Shown here: in pieces, positions 8,990 through 17,648 of the stretch
Numbering within the stretch: position 1 is the first letter of the stretch
How the letters are laid out: each line of letters opens with the position of its first letter
Assembly: GCA_902798615.1 (NCBI GenBank)
Contig: CADBXL010000013.1
Coordinates: forward strand, 107,378 to 171,377
Direction: 5' to 3'
Length of the DNA stretch: 64,000 nt
DNA from: an uncultured Bacteroidales bacterium
GTDB taxonomy: Bacteria; Bacteroidota; Bacteroidia; Bacteroidales; Bacteroidaceae
Program-made: the position numbers and the translations under genes
Notes under the pieces: generated by a model
Seen by the model: only the letters and a program-made list of their open reading frames with translations
Databases searched by the model: none
What the model was told of the DNA's origin: nothing

Positions 8990-9126
8990 AGAGAGGGTAG
9001 TAGTTTGTTGTAAACACTAAAAAAATAATAATAAAATGAATAAAATATTTCGAGATATAGCGAATTTCCTTAACGGTAAAAAGTATCTACTCCCCTCCTT
9101 TTATGGGAGGGGCATAGGGGTGGGTC
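8964..9126. repeat. Inverted pair of type A palindromic repeats at a gene junction
   Basis: Copy 8964-9002 and copy 9086-9126 are inverted relative to each other, each with a CTCCC-N-GGGAG palindrome and an outer GACCCAC end. The left copy encodes the end of recN; the right copy lies inside the signal-peptide region of the next gene. Confidence 0.8.
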
Positions 9127-10787
9127 TGCTTCTCTGCCTCCTCCCCCTCACTTCCATAGCACAATCATCTGCCGTTAAGAAAGCGGCAAAGAGCATGTTC
9201 AAGCTCACAACATTTGATGCTAACGGCAATCTACTCCACACAGGCTATGGAGCATTCGTAGATGCCAATGGCACATGTCTTGCCACCTGGGAGGCATTCA
9301 TCGGAGCTTCAAAGGCAAATATCATTGATGCACAGGGAAGAAAGTACGATGTGGAATGCCTGATAGGTGCTAACGAGATATACAACGTATCAAAGTTCAA
9401 GGTTACGGTTCCTGCTGAGAAAAAAATGGCTATCACGCCTATCGCCATTGCGCAGACAAAGATTGAGGCAGGAGGCGAAAGTTGGTTGATAGAATACGAC
9501 ATCAAGAACCCTACAATAAAGAAGTATCAGCCTTCGAAGGTGGAGTCATTCCAGAACGACCTACCATATTATATTTATGAACAGAGCGCATCCGACGAAC
9601 TTGCAGGTTCGCCTTTTCTAAACAACAACGGTGAATTGCTCGGTTTGATGCAACCAGCAAAGAAACGCACAGATGTATATTGCCCAAGTGCGCAGTATGC
9701 TATGTCGATGACCGTAAGCGGATTTACTTCAAAACAGGCTACAATGCGTCTTACGCAGATGCGCGTTGCGCTTCCTGACGATTTCGATCAGGCGGTTGTT
9801 GCACTCTTCATGAATCAGGGTAGCAATGCCAACGATAACATCATTGGCATGTCGGACGAGTTCATAAGCAAATTCCCCACAGCATCAGAGGGTTATAACT
9901 CAAAGGCTCTTTATCTGTCGGACAAGGGACAGTTTGCCGAAGCTGCCAAGGTAATGGAGGAAGCCATTGAGAAGTGCGAGAAAAAGGATGAGCCGCATTT
10001 CGATTACTCAAAGATAATTTACAATAAGCTGCTTTACAGCAACGATAGTACATTTACAGAATGGACTCTCGACAAAGCTCTTGCCGAAGCAGATGCAGCA
10101 ATGGCCGCAAATCCACTTCCTGTATATAATCTCCATAAAGGCAAGATTCTCTATACTGCCAAGAGATACGATGAGGCATACAACGTTTTCATCGATGTAT
10201 CAAAGACAAACATGAGAAGTGCGGAATGCTTTTATAATGCATCTCTATGTCTTCAGGCAAAAAATGCAGAAAAAGAGAAGGTAATAGAGATGCTTGATAG
10301 TGCTGTTGCATTTTTCCCACAGCCGTACAAGATAGATGCTGCACCATATTTTATGATTCGTGGCAAATACCTTGACGACAATGGCATGTACCGTAAGGCT
10401 GTAGCCGATTACAACGAATACGAGAAGTTGATGGGAAAGATGGTGAACGGCAATTTCTTCTACCTCAAGGAACAGGCAGAGCTAAAGGCAAAGTTGTACC
10501 AGCCAGCTCTCGAAGATATTGACAAGGCAATCAACCTATCACCCAAGGAGCAACTTTACTATGCGGAAAAGGCTATGCTCCTCGTAAGAGTGAATAAGAT
10601 TGAGGAGGGAATGGCTGCAGCACAGTTGTGTATGACACGTTTCCCTGACTATGGTGACGGTCATGCCGTTTATGGTCTCGCGCAGATTCTTCAGGGCAAG
10701 AAAAAAGATGGAATAGCAACTCTTGGAAAAGCAAAGGAACTGGGTTCTGAAATGGCAGGAACTCTAATGGAGAAGTATGCGAAATAA
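9036..10787 (+). CDS. Exported trypsin-like domain (probably inactive) plus TPR protein
   Basis: 583 aa. After an unusual N-terminus (basic, then GVGLLLCLLPLTSIA, cleavage near 42), residues 45-240 look like a trypsin-fold domain: HTGYGAFVDANGTCLATWEA and DELAGSPFLNNNGELLGLMQ. The usual catalytic His position (normally NxHVV) reads TWEAF and no GNSGG motif is present, so proteolysis is unlikely. Residues 260-580 are tetratricopeptide repeats (for example AKRYDEAYNVFIDVSKT and LYQPALEDIDKAINLSPKEQ). Codons 22-32 (LPSFYGRGIGV) come from a palindromic repeat, so the signal peptide was rebuilt by insertion. Likely periplasmic scaffold. Confidence 0.8.
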   Translation: MNKIFRDIANFLNGKKYLLPSFYGRGIGVGLLLCLLPLTSIAQSSAVKKAAKSMFKLTTFDANGNLLHTGYGAFVDANGTCLATWEAFIGASKANIIDAQGRKYDVECLIGANEIYNVSKFKVTVPAEKKMAITPIAIAQTKIEAGGESWLIEYDIKNPTIKKYQPSKVESFQNDLPYYIYEQSASDELAGSPFLNNNGELLGLMQPAKKRTDVYCPSAQYAMSMTVSGFTSKQATMRLTQMRVALPDDFDQAVVALFMNQGSNANDNIIGMSDEFISKFPTASEGYNSKALYLSDKGQFAEAAKVMEEAIEKCEKKDEPHFDYSKIIYNKLLYSNDSTFTEWTLDKALAEADAAMAANPLPVYNLHKGKILYTAKRYDEAYNVFIDVSKTNMRSAECFYNASLCLQAKNAEKEKVIEMLDSAVAFFPQPYKIDAAPYFMIRGKYLDDNGMYRKAVADYNEYEKLMGKMVNGNFFYLKEQAELKAKLYQPALEDIDKAINLSPKEQLYYAEKAMLLVRVNKIEEGMAAAQLCMTRFPDYGDGHAVYGLAQILQGKKKDGIATLGKAKELGSEMAGTLMEKYAK

Positions 10788-10810
10788 ATTAAAAATGAAA
10801 AGTAAAAACG

Positions 10811-11434
10811 ATGGAAATTAAGAAGTCTGAATACAAGGTCAGTTCGGCAAAGATCTCTCAATGCCCAAAAGACAACCTCATGGAGTTTGCCTTCATAGGC
10901 AGAAGTAACGTGGGCAAGTCAAGCCTCATCAACATGCTTTGCAACCATAAGAACCTTGCAAAGACATCTGCCACACCGGGTAAGACACTTCTCATCAACC
11001 ATTTTCTCATTGAGTCTAAACCCGACAGGCAATGGTATATAATCGACCTCCCGGGATATGGCTTTGCCAAGCGCTCAAAGAAAGTACAGGACGATATCGA
11101 AACAATGATATCGACTTATATTCTTCAGCGTGAAGAACTTGCCAATGTATTCCTTCTCATCGACATACGACACGATCCACAGAAGATCGACCGTGAATTC
11201 ATGGATTGGCTTGGCGAGAATGGCATTCCTTTCTCTATCGTTTTCACTAAAGCAGATAAACTAGGTCCAGTAAAAGGACGCCAGAATGCGGAGAAATATA
11301 TGAAGACTCTCCTTGACGTATGGGAAGAACTTCCACCTTATTTTATTACGTCATCGGAGAAGAAGCAAGGACGTGATGAAGTTCTTGACTATATAGAGCA
11401 GATTCTTGACGCTACACCAGAAAGTAATTCATAA
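10811..11434 (+). CDS. engB: Ribosome biogenesis GTP-binding protein EngB/YsxC
   Basis: 207 aa, typical of the family. G1 is [12 protein letters not shown] (about 30-41), G2/switch [14 protein letters not shown]3 [11 protein letters not shown] (about 77-87), G4 FTKADKLG (about 145-152) and G5 TSSEKKQG. These GTPases assist assembly of the large ribosomal subunit. It follows the protease-like TPR gene by 23 bp and precedes the ABC-F gene by 19 bp. Confidence 0.96.
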   Translation: MEIKKSEYKVSSAKISQCPKDNLMEFAFIGRSNVGKSSLINMLCNHKNLAKTSATPGKTLLINHFLIESKPDRQWYIIDLPGYGFAKRSKKVQDDIETMISTYILQREELANVFLLIDIRHDPQKIDREFMDWLGENGIPFSIVFTKADKLGPVKGRQNAEKYMKTLLDVWEELPPYFITSSEKKQGRDEVLDYIEQILDATPESNS

Positions 11435-11453
11435 CTCGTAATTAGTAATTATT

Positions 11454-13268
11454 TTGCAACCACTACTTGACGTACAAAATATAAGCAAGCGTTTCGGAGA
11501 AAGAATTCTCTTCGAAAACATCTCTTTCTCCATAGGTGAAGGGCAGCGTATCGGACTAATAGCCCAAAACGGTACAGGTAAAACAACACTTCTCTCCATG
11601 CTCTGCGGTGAAGAGAGTTGTGATTCGGGAGATATTATCTTCCGAAATGGTATTCGCATTGGATTCCTTCGTCAAGAGCCAAAGTTTCCTGAAGGAGCCA
11701 CGGTCATGGAGGCTTGTTTCTCTGGTGTGGATAAGGATGACGATGCACAACTGAAGGCAAAGCAGATTCTCACACAGTTACGGATACGCGATTTCAACCA
11801 GCCGATGTCACAGTTAAGTGGTGGTCAACAAAAGCGCGTAGCTCTGGCACAGGCTCTCATCTCTAATCCCGACCTTCTTATTCTTGATGAGCCAACCAAC
11901 CATCTTGACCTTGAAATGGTTGTATGGCTTGAAGGTTTTCTGACACGAGGAAACCGTACCTTGTTGATGGTGACGCACGATCGTTACTTCCTCGACAACG
12001 TATGTTCTGTGATTCTAGAACTTGACAACCGCACAATCTACTCATATCGAGGTTCATATTCCTATTATCTTGAGAAGAGACAGGAACGTATAGACGCTAT
12101 GCGTGCGAACATTGAGCATGCCAATAATCTCTATCGTCGAGAACTTGAATGGATGCGCCGACAGCCACAGGCACGCGGTCATAAGGCACGATATCGTGAG
12201 GAAGCATTCTATGAACTAGAGAAGGTAGCCAAACAGCGAATAGAGGAAAGGCAGATACGTCTTAAAGCATCTACCGTATATATAGGTTCAAAGATATTTG
12301 AATGTCAGTATGTATCAAAGTCATTCCCAGCACGAGAAGGTGACGATACATCTGAAGGAAAGACAATACTCGACAACTTCTATTACAACTTTGCCCGTTT
12401 CGAGAAGATGGGCATAGTGGGTAATAATGGTACAGGAAAATCAACCTTCCTCAAACTCCTTCTCGGGCTTGAACCTGTAGATGCAGGTAAGTTTGATATT
12501 GGTGAGACTGTCAAATTCGGCTATTTCTCTCAGGAAGGACTTCAATTTGACGAATCACAGAAGGTGATAGATGTGATACGAGACATAGCCGACTATATAG
12601 ACCTCGGGCAAGGGCGACATCTCACGGCTTCGCAGTTTCTTCAGCATTTCCTTTTCACACCAGAACAGCAATACAACTATGTGTACAAGCTATCTGGAGG
12701 TGAGAAACGCAAGCTTTATCTCTGTACCGTACTTATGAGGAATCCAAACTTCCTCGTACTCGACGAGCCTACCAACGATCTTGACATCAAGACGCTCCAG
12801 ATACTTGAGGAATACCTTCAGGATTTCCCTGGATGCGTTATCGTAGTAAGTCACGACCGTTATTTCATGGACAAGGTCGTGGATCATCTTCTCGTTTTCC
12901 AAGGAGAAGGCAAGATAAAGGACTTCCCAGGCAACTACACACAATATCGTGAATGGCAGAAACTACAGCCGAAGGACGAAGCCTCAACACCTACTATCCA
13001 ACAGCCAACCTCAGCAAAGAGCGGACCTCGCGATCCAAACGCAGCACCTGCAAAGAGGAAACTCAGCTATAAGGAGCGTCAGGAATTCGACAAACTCGAA
13101 AAAGAAATCGAAAAGCTATCGGCAGAAAAGGCTGATATAGAAAACGCTCTCAGCTCTGGCACTATCGATGTTGAAAAGATTACGGAACTAAGCAAGCGTC
13201 TCCCCATCCTCAACGAGGAACTCGATGAAAAAGAAATGCGCTGGCTTGAGCTTTCGGAGTTTGCATAA
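11454..13268 (+). CDS. ABC-F family ATPase (Uup-like)
   Basis: 604 aa, soluble, two ABC domains and no membrane segments. Walker A: GLIAQNGTGKTTLL (about 34-47) and GIVGNNGTGKSTFL (about 318-331). Signatures: LSGGQQKRVALAQAL and KLSGGEKRKLYLCTVL. The linker between domains (about 205-270) is charged. A C-terminal coiled coil (about 540-600; LSYKERQEFDKLEKEIEKLS) fits Uup/ABC-F members that act on ribosomes or DNA. The start is TTG at 11454 (TTGCAACCACTACTTGACG); no in-frame ATG upstream of the first domain was seen. Confidence 0.92.
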   Translation: MQPLLDVQNISKRFGERILFENISFSIGEGQRIGLIAQNGTGKTTLLSMLCGEESCDSGDIIFRNGIRIGFLRQEPKFPEGATVMEACFSGVDKDDDAQLKAKQILTQLRIRDFNQPMSQLSGGQQKRVALAQALISNPDLLILDEPTNHLDLEMVVWLEGFLTRGNRTLLMVTHDRYFLDNVCSVILELDNRTIYSYRGSYSYYLEKRQERIDAMRANIEHANNLYRRELEWMRRQPQARGHKARYREEAFYELEKVAKQRIEERQIRLKASTVYIGSKIFECQYVSKSFPAREGDDTSEGKTILDNFYYNFARFEKMGIVGNNGTGKSTFLKLLLGLEPVDAGKFDIGETVKFGYFSQEGLQFDESQKVIDVIRDIADYIDLGQGRHLTASQFLQHFLFTPEQQYNYVYKLSGGEKRKLYLCTVLMRNPNFLVLDEPTNDLDIKTLQILEEYLQDFPGCVIVVSHDRYFMDKVVDHLLVFQGEGKIKDFPGNYTQYREWQKLQPKDEASTPTIQQPTSAKSGPRDPNAAPAKRKLSYKERQEFDKLEKEIEKLSAEKADIENALSSGTIDVEKITELSKRLPILNEELDEKEMRWLELSEFA

Positions 13269-13309
13269 AAAAAGGAAATCGTCCTATCTGTAGAACGATT
13301 TCCTTTTTT
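13268..13309. terminator. Bidirectional terminator between ABC-F and small lipoprotein gene
   Basis: Arms 13268-13282 and 13295-13309 are complementary, with A and T runs on both sides, between two converging genes. Confidence 0.85.
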
Positions 13310-13333
13310 CTTATAAATACAGTTAGCCTACTA

Positions 13334-13534
13334 TCATTGTTTTACTGGCGCAACAATAGTATCGCCTGAGGCAGAAGCCTGAGCTGTATCTTCTACAATA
13401 GCGAACTCTGAAGCTGGCACAGTATCACCAAGTTCATCCAAATTCACGTTTTTGTCTGCGTTATTTGAATTACATGACACACAGCAAAATACGAAAGCAG
13501 AAGCTAACGACAAATACACAAAGTGTTTTCTCAT
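13334..13534 (-). CDS. Small lipoprotein of unknown function (66 aa)
   Basis: Starting at MRKHFVYLSLASAFVFCCVS, the protein has a lipobox (CVSC, lipidated Cys near 20) followed by an acidic, Asn/Asp/Ala-rich tail with no fold I recognise. The frame is open 18 codons upstream, but those overlap the terminator of the preceding gene (13563-13601) and are not used. It is next to another tiny lipoprotein gene with similar Ala/Thr/Val/Asp-rich composition (13631-13783), and the two may be distant paralogs. Role unknown. Confidence 0.65.
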   Translation of the reverse strand: MRKHFVYLSLASAFVFCCVSCNSNNADKNVNLDELGDTVPASEFAIVEDTAQASASGDTIVAPVKQ

Positions 13535-13562
13535 ATTCTTAAGTTTTAATGTTATTCTGAAA

Positions 13563-13601
13563 CAAAAAACGCTGGAACGATTCAACATCGTGCCAGCGTC
13601 A
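13563..13601 (-). terminator. Terminator of the 13631-13783 gene
   Basis: ACGCTGG...ACGAT pairs with ATCGT...CCAGCGT around a short loop, with one mismatch. The minus strand continues into a T run (13563-13568). Confidence 0.75.
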
Positions 13602-13630
13602 TTCCTTTTTTACCGTTCGGTAGAGAAGGC

Positions 13631-13783
13631 TTACTGTGCATTTGCAGAGTCAACAGCAGTTGTATCAACTGTATCAACAGCAGCTGTATCCTCAGCTGGA
13701 GCCTCCTGAGCTGCCTTGTTTTCACCACATGAAGCGAAAGAGATTGCAGCCATTGCTACGAACATAAAAACTAATTTCTTCAT
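13631..13783 (-). CDS. Small lipoprotein of unknown function (50 aa)
   Basis: Starting at MKKLVFMFVAMAAISFASCG, this is a lipoprotein (lipobox FASC, Cys19) with a 30-residue tail made almost only of Ala, Thr, Val, Asp, Glu and Ser (AEDTAAVDTVDTTAVDSANA). Such short acidic lipoproteins are common in Bacteroidales and have no assigned function. The promoter is at 13835-13842 and a terminator follows at 13563-13601, so it is an independent unit; the long upstream extension of the frame lies ahead of the promoter and is not real. Confidence 0.7.
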   Translation of the reverse strand: MKKLVFMFVAMAAISFASCGENKAAQEAPAEDTAAVDTVDTTAVDSANAQ

Positions 13784-13834
13784 TTTCTTTGCTTTTTTAA
13801 AACTGTAAAACAATCTTTGTTTATTAAAACACTG

Positions 13835-13842
13835 CAAAGGTA
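13835..13842 (-). promoter_or_regulatory. Promoter -7 box (TACCTTTG) for the 13783 gene
   Basis: The minus strand reads TACCTTTG, 52 bp before the start. The gap 13784-14147 otherwise holds AT-rich sequence and the mtaB promoter. Confidence 0.65.
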
Positions 13843-14098
13843 AGTATTTTTTCAATACCAACAACATTTTTTTAGGATTTTTTTTAGCCCGTTTTTGTAA
13901 CTTTTTTATAACATCCTGATTATCTACCATTTACAAATTGTAAATAAACGTTAAAGTTTTACTTTAACCAGAAAAAGACGGAATTTTAACACTTTTATGA
14001 TGTTTACGCACACATTTTGCATTCCATAAAAATATAGAATCTGTGTATAGTTAGACTACAAATAATCAAATTTCTTCTTAATTGTAATTTTTATTTCT

Positions 14099-14106
14099 TA
14101 TCTTTG
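14099..14106 (+). promoter_or_regulatory. Promoter -7 box (TATCTTTG) for mtaB
   Basis: TATCTTTG, 42 bp before the mtaB start. Confidence 0.7.
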
Positions 14107-14147
14107 CATTCAAAATGGAATTTCTTATTATATACAAGGTATAAAGA

Positions 14148-15515
14148 ATGATTGATACTTCCGCTTTTCAAGGAAAGACAGCAGCATATTACACATTAGG
14201 TTGTAAACTTAATTTTTCTGAGACATCCACCTTTGGGCAGATGCTTCAGGATATGGGTGTACGTACCGTCGAGAAAGGAGAGAAAGCAGACATCTGCCTT
14301 ATCAACACCTGTTCGGTAACAGAAGTGGCAGACAGCAAATGCCGTCAGGCTATCCGTAAGATGGTGAAGCAGAATCCGGGAGCATTTGTTGTCGTAACCG
14401 GCTGTTATGCCCAACTTGAAGCCGAGACGGTGGCAAAGATTGAAGGCGTGAACCTTGTGCTCGGAAGTAATGAGAAGGCAAATCTCATCGACTACCTCTC
14501 AAACGCATGGAGCGGTACGAATCAAAAATCCGATGACAACATAGCGGAATATCATGCGGTAAAGACAAAGGAGATAAAGACTTTCCAGCATTCATGCTCA
14601 CGAGGCAACCGCACACGCTATTTCCTCAAGGTACAGGATGGCTGCAACTATTTCTGCACATACTGCACAATACCATTCGCTCGCGGAAACTCACGCAATC
14701 CAAGCATCGAGAGTCTGGTAGAGCAGGCACGAAAGGCAGCAGCCGAGGGCGGTAAGGAGATTGTCATCACAGGCGTAAACATAGGCGATTTCGGTCAGAC
14801 AACAGGAGAACGCTTCATTGATCTCGTAAAGGCACTTGACAGTATCGAGGAGATAAAGCGCTATCGTATTTCAAGTTTAGAGCCGGACCTTATCGACAAG
14901 GAACTGATAGAATATTGTGCCAAGAGCCGTGCTTTCATGCCTCATTTCCACATACCTCTCCAAAGCGGTTCTGACTCGGTTCTGAAACTAATGCACCGTC
15001 ACTATGACTCCGCCCTCTTTGCTGACAAGATACGACTCATCAAGCAACTTATGCCTGATGCATTCCTTGGCATAGATGTAATGGTAGGCACTCGTGGCGA
15101 GACTCCAGAATATTTCGAGGAGACATACAATCTGCTTAACGAACTGCCTGTCACCCAGCTTCACGTATTCCCTTACTCTGAGCGCCCAGGCACGGCAGCC
15201 CTGAAGATTCCATACGTAGTAAGCGCACAGGACAAGAAACTGCGTAGCCAGCGATTGCTCGACCTTTCAGAGCAGAAGACACAAGACTTTTACGCAAAAT
15301 ACATAGGTACAGAAGCAGAGGTGCTATTTGAGAAAGCTCCTCGTGGCAAGGCTATGCATGGTTTTACGGCAAACTATATCCGTGTGGAACTTCCCGCAAG
15401 CAAGGCAAAGGAAGAATACGACAACGAGATTCTGCGCGTAAAACTGACAGGATTCAACCGCGACAAATCCGCATTAATTGGAGCCCCCCTTGCCCCCGAG
15501 GGGGAACTTATATAG
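14148..15515 (+). CDS. mtaB: tRNA t6A37 methylthiotransferase MtaB
   Basis: 455 aa radical-SAM enzyme that adds a methylthio group to N6-threonylcarbamoyladenosine at position 37 of tRNAs. The N-terminal UPF0004 domain holds the first cluster cysteines (TLGCKLNFSE, NTCSV, VTGCYAQLE). The radical-SAM motif is CNYFCTYC (about 166-173); LQSGSD and the C-terminal TRAM region (from about 385) follow. The last eleven residues (GAPLAPEGELI) are encoded by a dispersed palindrome (15481-15519), so the native C-terminus has been altered. Confidence 0.93.
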   Translation: MIDTSAFQGKTAAYYTLGCKLNFSETSTFGQMLQDMGVRTVEKGEKADICLINTCSVTEVADSKCRQAIRKMVKQNPGAFVVVTGCYAQLEAETVAKIEGVNLVLGSNEKANLIDYLSNAWSGTNQKSDDNIAEYHAVKTKEIKTFQHSCSRGNRTRYFLKVQDGCNYFCTYCTIPFARGNSRNPSIESLVEQARKAAAEGGKEIVITGVNIGDFGQTTGERFIDLVKALDSIEEIKRYRISSLEPDLIDKELIEYCAKSRAFMPHFHIPLQSGSDSVLKLMHRHYDSALFADKIRLIKQLMPDAFLGIDVMVGTRGETPEYFEETYNLLNELPVTQLHVFPYSERPGTAALKIPYVVSAQDKKLRSQRLLDLSEQKTQDFYAKYIGTEAEVLFEKAPRGKAMHGFTANYIRVELPASKAKEEYDNEILRVKLTGFNRDKSALIGAPLAPEGELI

Positions 15516-15617
15516 TATTCTAATAATTGTTCTTTTATTATGGAAGAATGGCATAACAATACTCCGATAACAAACAATACAAACAGAAAGAACTCCCACT
15601 CGGGGGAAGGGGGGGCT
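15481..15617. repeat. Inverted pair of type B palindromic repeats across the mtaB/glycosyltransferase junction
   Basis: Copy 15481-15519 (GCCCCCC...CCCCCGAGGGGG...TATATAGTA) and the inverted copy 15588-15617 flank the junction. They supply the last codons of mtaB and early codons of the glycosyltransferase. The type matches the ends of the DUF559 element at 47388-47902. Confidence 0.75.
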
Positions 15618-16622
15618 GCTTCCATCGTCATACTCAACTGGAATGGCGCGCACATGATGCGCACATACCTCCCAACCGTCATCAAGAATACCCCAGAGGC
15701 AGAAATAATTATTGCCGACAATGCCTCAACAGATGATTCCCTGAAGATGTTGGCTGAGGATTTTCCTGACATCCGCACTATCATTCTTGATAGGAACTAC
15801 GGTTTTGCAGAGGGATATAACCGAGCCTTGCAGCAAGTGGATAGCGAATATTACATTCTCTTGAACTCGGATGTTGACGTACCCGAAGGGTGGCTTACTC
15901 CCCTACTCTCTTTCATGGATTCTCACCCAGAGGCATGTGCTTGTCAGCCAAAACTTCACGCAATAAAAGAAAGGGACAGATTTGAGTATGCAGGTGCAGC
16001 TGGAGGTTTCCTCGACAAATACGGCTATCCTTTCTGCAAAGGTAGGATTTTCGAGACTGTTGAGAAAGATAACGGACAGTATGACGGCAATCACGAAATT
16101 CTCTGGGCAACAGGCGCTTGCATGATGATACGCTCAAAGGATTATTGGGAAGTAGGAGGACTCGACGGTCGTTTCTTCGCTCATAACGAAGAGATTGACC
16201 TCTGTTGGAGACTACGCCTTATGGGTAGGAAGATTTTCTGCATTAGCGACAGCATAGCATATCATCTTGGTGGTGGAACTCTACCCAAGGGAAATCCTCG
16301 AAAGACATTTCTTAACTTCCGCAACAACCTCACGATGCTATACAAAAACCTGCCCGACAATGAGCTATCCCATGTGATGCGAGTACGTTTCTTCCTCGAC
16401 TGGCTTGCCGCCTTCCAGATGCTTATCCTCGGCAGGAGTTGGGGAGATTTCAAGGCTGTATATAAGGCAAGGAAGGAGTTTTCCGGTTGGAAGCACGATT
16501 TCGATTCTGACAGACAGAAGATACAAGCCAGCAAGAAGACAGACAACATCCCAGAACGCATACAGAAGAGTATTCTCTGGCAATACTATGCTAAGGGAAA
16601 GAAAACCTTTGATAAGGTATAG
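15540..16622 (+). CDS. Family 2 glycosyltransferase
   Basis: 360 aa GT-A transferase, WbbL/rhamnosyltransferase-like. The catalytic domain starts at SIVILNWNGAHMMRTYLP (about 28-45); IIADNASTDDS binds nucleotide, LLNSDVDVP is the DxD-like metal site, and ATGACMMIR followed by NEEIDLCWRLRLMG (about 215-230) is the acceptor/base region. There is no strong membrane segment, although the C-terminal third may associate with the membrane. Residues 17-27 (KNSHSGEGGAA) are encoded by a palindromic repeat and look like an added leader. Probably acts in surface polysaccharide synthesis. Confidence 0.88.
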   Translation: MEEWHNNTPITNNTNRKNSHSGEGGAASIVILNWNGAHMMRTYLPTVIKNTPEAEIIIADNASTDDSLKMLAEDFPDIRTIILDRNYGFAEGYNRALQQVDSEYYILLNSDVDVPEGWLTPLLSFMDSHPEACACQPKLHAIKERDRFEYAGAAGGFLDKYGYPFCKGRIFETVEKDNGQYDGNHEILWATGACMMIRSKDYWEVGGLDGRFFAHNEEIDLCWRLRLMGRKIFCISDSIAYHLGGGTLPKGNPRKTFLNFRNNLTMLYKNLPDNELSHVMRVRFFLDWLAAFQMLILGRSWGDFKAVYKARKEFSGWKHDFDSDRQKIQASKKTDNIPERIQKSILWQYYAKGKKTFDKV

Positions 16623-16733
16623 AAAGTAAATTTTCAGTAAATTACATTCAATAAATTACCCAAGCGACATCCGTCGCCGAGAAATAAAACAGATTAGAAT
16701 TTACAGAATTATTTTTCTTTCAATTTACTTTCC
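16621..16733. repeat. AT-rich inverted-repeat element, copy 1
   Basis: About 113 bp bounded by AGAAAGTAAATT and AATTTACTTTC, with internal GTAAATT words at 16626 and 16637 and ATAAATT at 16651, then a CAAGCG core. A similarly built copy lies at 39211-39317. It fills the gap between the glycosyltransferase gene and nth. Confidence 0.55.
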
Positions 16734-16765
16734 AAAAACAAAAGCTAATTTATTTTCAACTCGCG

Positions 16766-17413
16766 ATGACAAAGAAAGAGCGCTACGACCATATTCTTGA
16801 CTATTTCCGTCAACAGCCACGCCCTACCACAGAATTGGAGTTCCAGACAACATATCAACTTCTTGTGGCAGTGGTACTCTCAGCGCAATGTACCGACAAG
16901 CGCGTGAATATGGTTACTCCTTCGCTCTTTCACGATTACCCAACGGTAGAGGATATGGCTAATGCCGACGAGGCGGAGATATTCGAGTATATCAAAAGCA
17001 TCTCCTATCCTAATGCAAAGGCACGTCATCTCATAGAGGCTGCACGCATAATAGTCAAGGAATATAACGGAGATATTCCTTCGGATATGGATTTACTGCT
17101 CCGACTCCCCGGTGTTGGAAGAAAGACCGCCAACGTGATACAGGCAGTTGCCTTCGGTAAAGCAGCTATGGCAGTTGACACCCATATCTACAGAGTTTCA
17201 CATCGCTTGGGCTTAGTACGTAAGACAGACAACACCCCCTACAAGGTAGAGTTAGAACTAAAGAAGCACATTCCTGAAGAGGACATCCCCGATGCTCACC
17301 ACTGGCTATTGCTTCATGGCAGATATATCTGCACAAGCCTCAAACCTAAATGCGACAAATGCCCGTTTGATGAAATCTGTCCGAAACTATTAGAGAACAG
17401 CAAACTAAAGTAA
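16766..17413 (+). CDS. nth: Endonuclease III (DNA glycosylase/AP lyase)
   Basis: 215 aa, typical length. It removes oxidised pyrimidines and nicks AP sites. The helix-hairpin-helix is LLRLPGVGRKTANVIQAVAF (about 111-130) with the catalytic Lys; the catalytic Asp is in VDTHIYRVSHRLG (about 138). The iron-sulfur cluster cysteines follow the pattern C-x6-C-x2-C-x5-C at the end (CTSLKPKCDKCPFDEIC). It is separated from the glycosyltransferase gene by an AT-rich repeat element and followed by a 608-bp repeat-rich gap. Confidence 0.96.
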   Translation: MTKKERYDHILDYFRQQPRPTTELEFQTTYQLLVAVVLSAQCTDKRVNMVTPSLFHDYPTVEDMANADEAEIFEYIKSISYPNAKARHLIEAARIIVKEYNGDIPSDMDLLLRLPGVGRKTANVIQAVAFGKAAMAVDTHIYRVSHRLGLVRKTDNTPYKVELELKKHIPEEDIPDAHHWLLLHGRYICTSLKPKCDKCPFDEICPKLLENSKLK

Positions 17414-17461
17414 CCACCAATAATTTGTTTGGGAAAATTTGATGCCACCAATCCCTTTGCA

Positions 17462-17574
17462 ATTCCCAAGTGATTCCCAAGCAAATCCCATGTAAGTCCC
17501 ATTTTCTCCCATTATAGGGAACGGACTTGAAACGGACTTATAACGGACCTGGAACGGACTTACAACGGACCTGA
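17462..17574. repeat. 11-bp-phased array
   Basis: TCCC begins at 17464, 17475, 17486, 17497 and (10 bp on) 17507. Then ACGG begins at 17521, 17532, 17543, 17554 and 17565, exactly every 11 bp; units look like AACGGACTTAT and AACGGACCTGG. There is no ORF here. Confidence 0.8.
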
Positions 17575-17648
17575 GAGGGAGGTGAAAATTTTTAACCTTC
17601 TTTCGTGATTTCCGCGTTCAGAATATTTTTTTCGCGAGAGTTTTTAGA

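Noticed and set aside
17462-17574. Repeats considered as a CRISPR array
   Set aside because: An 11-bp period has no room for repeats and spacers of CRISPR size, and no cas genes are present.
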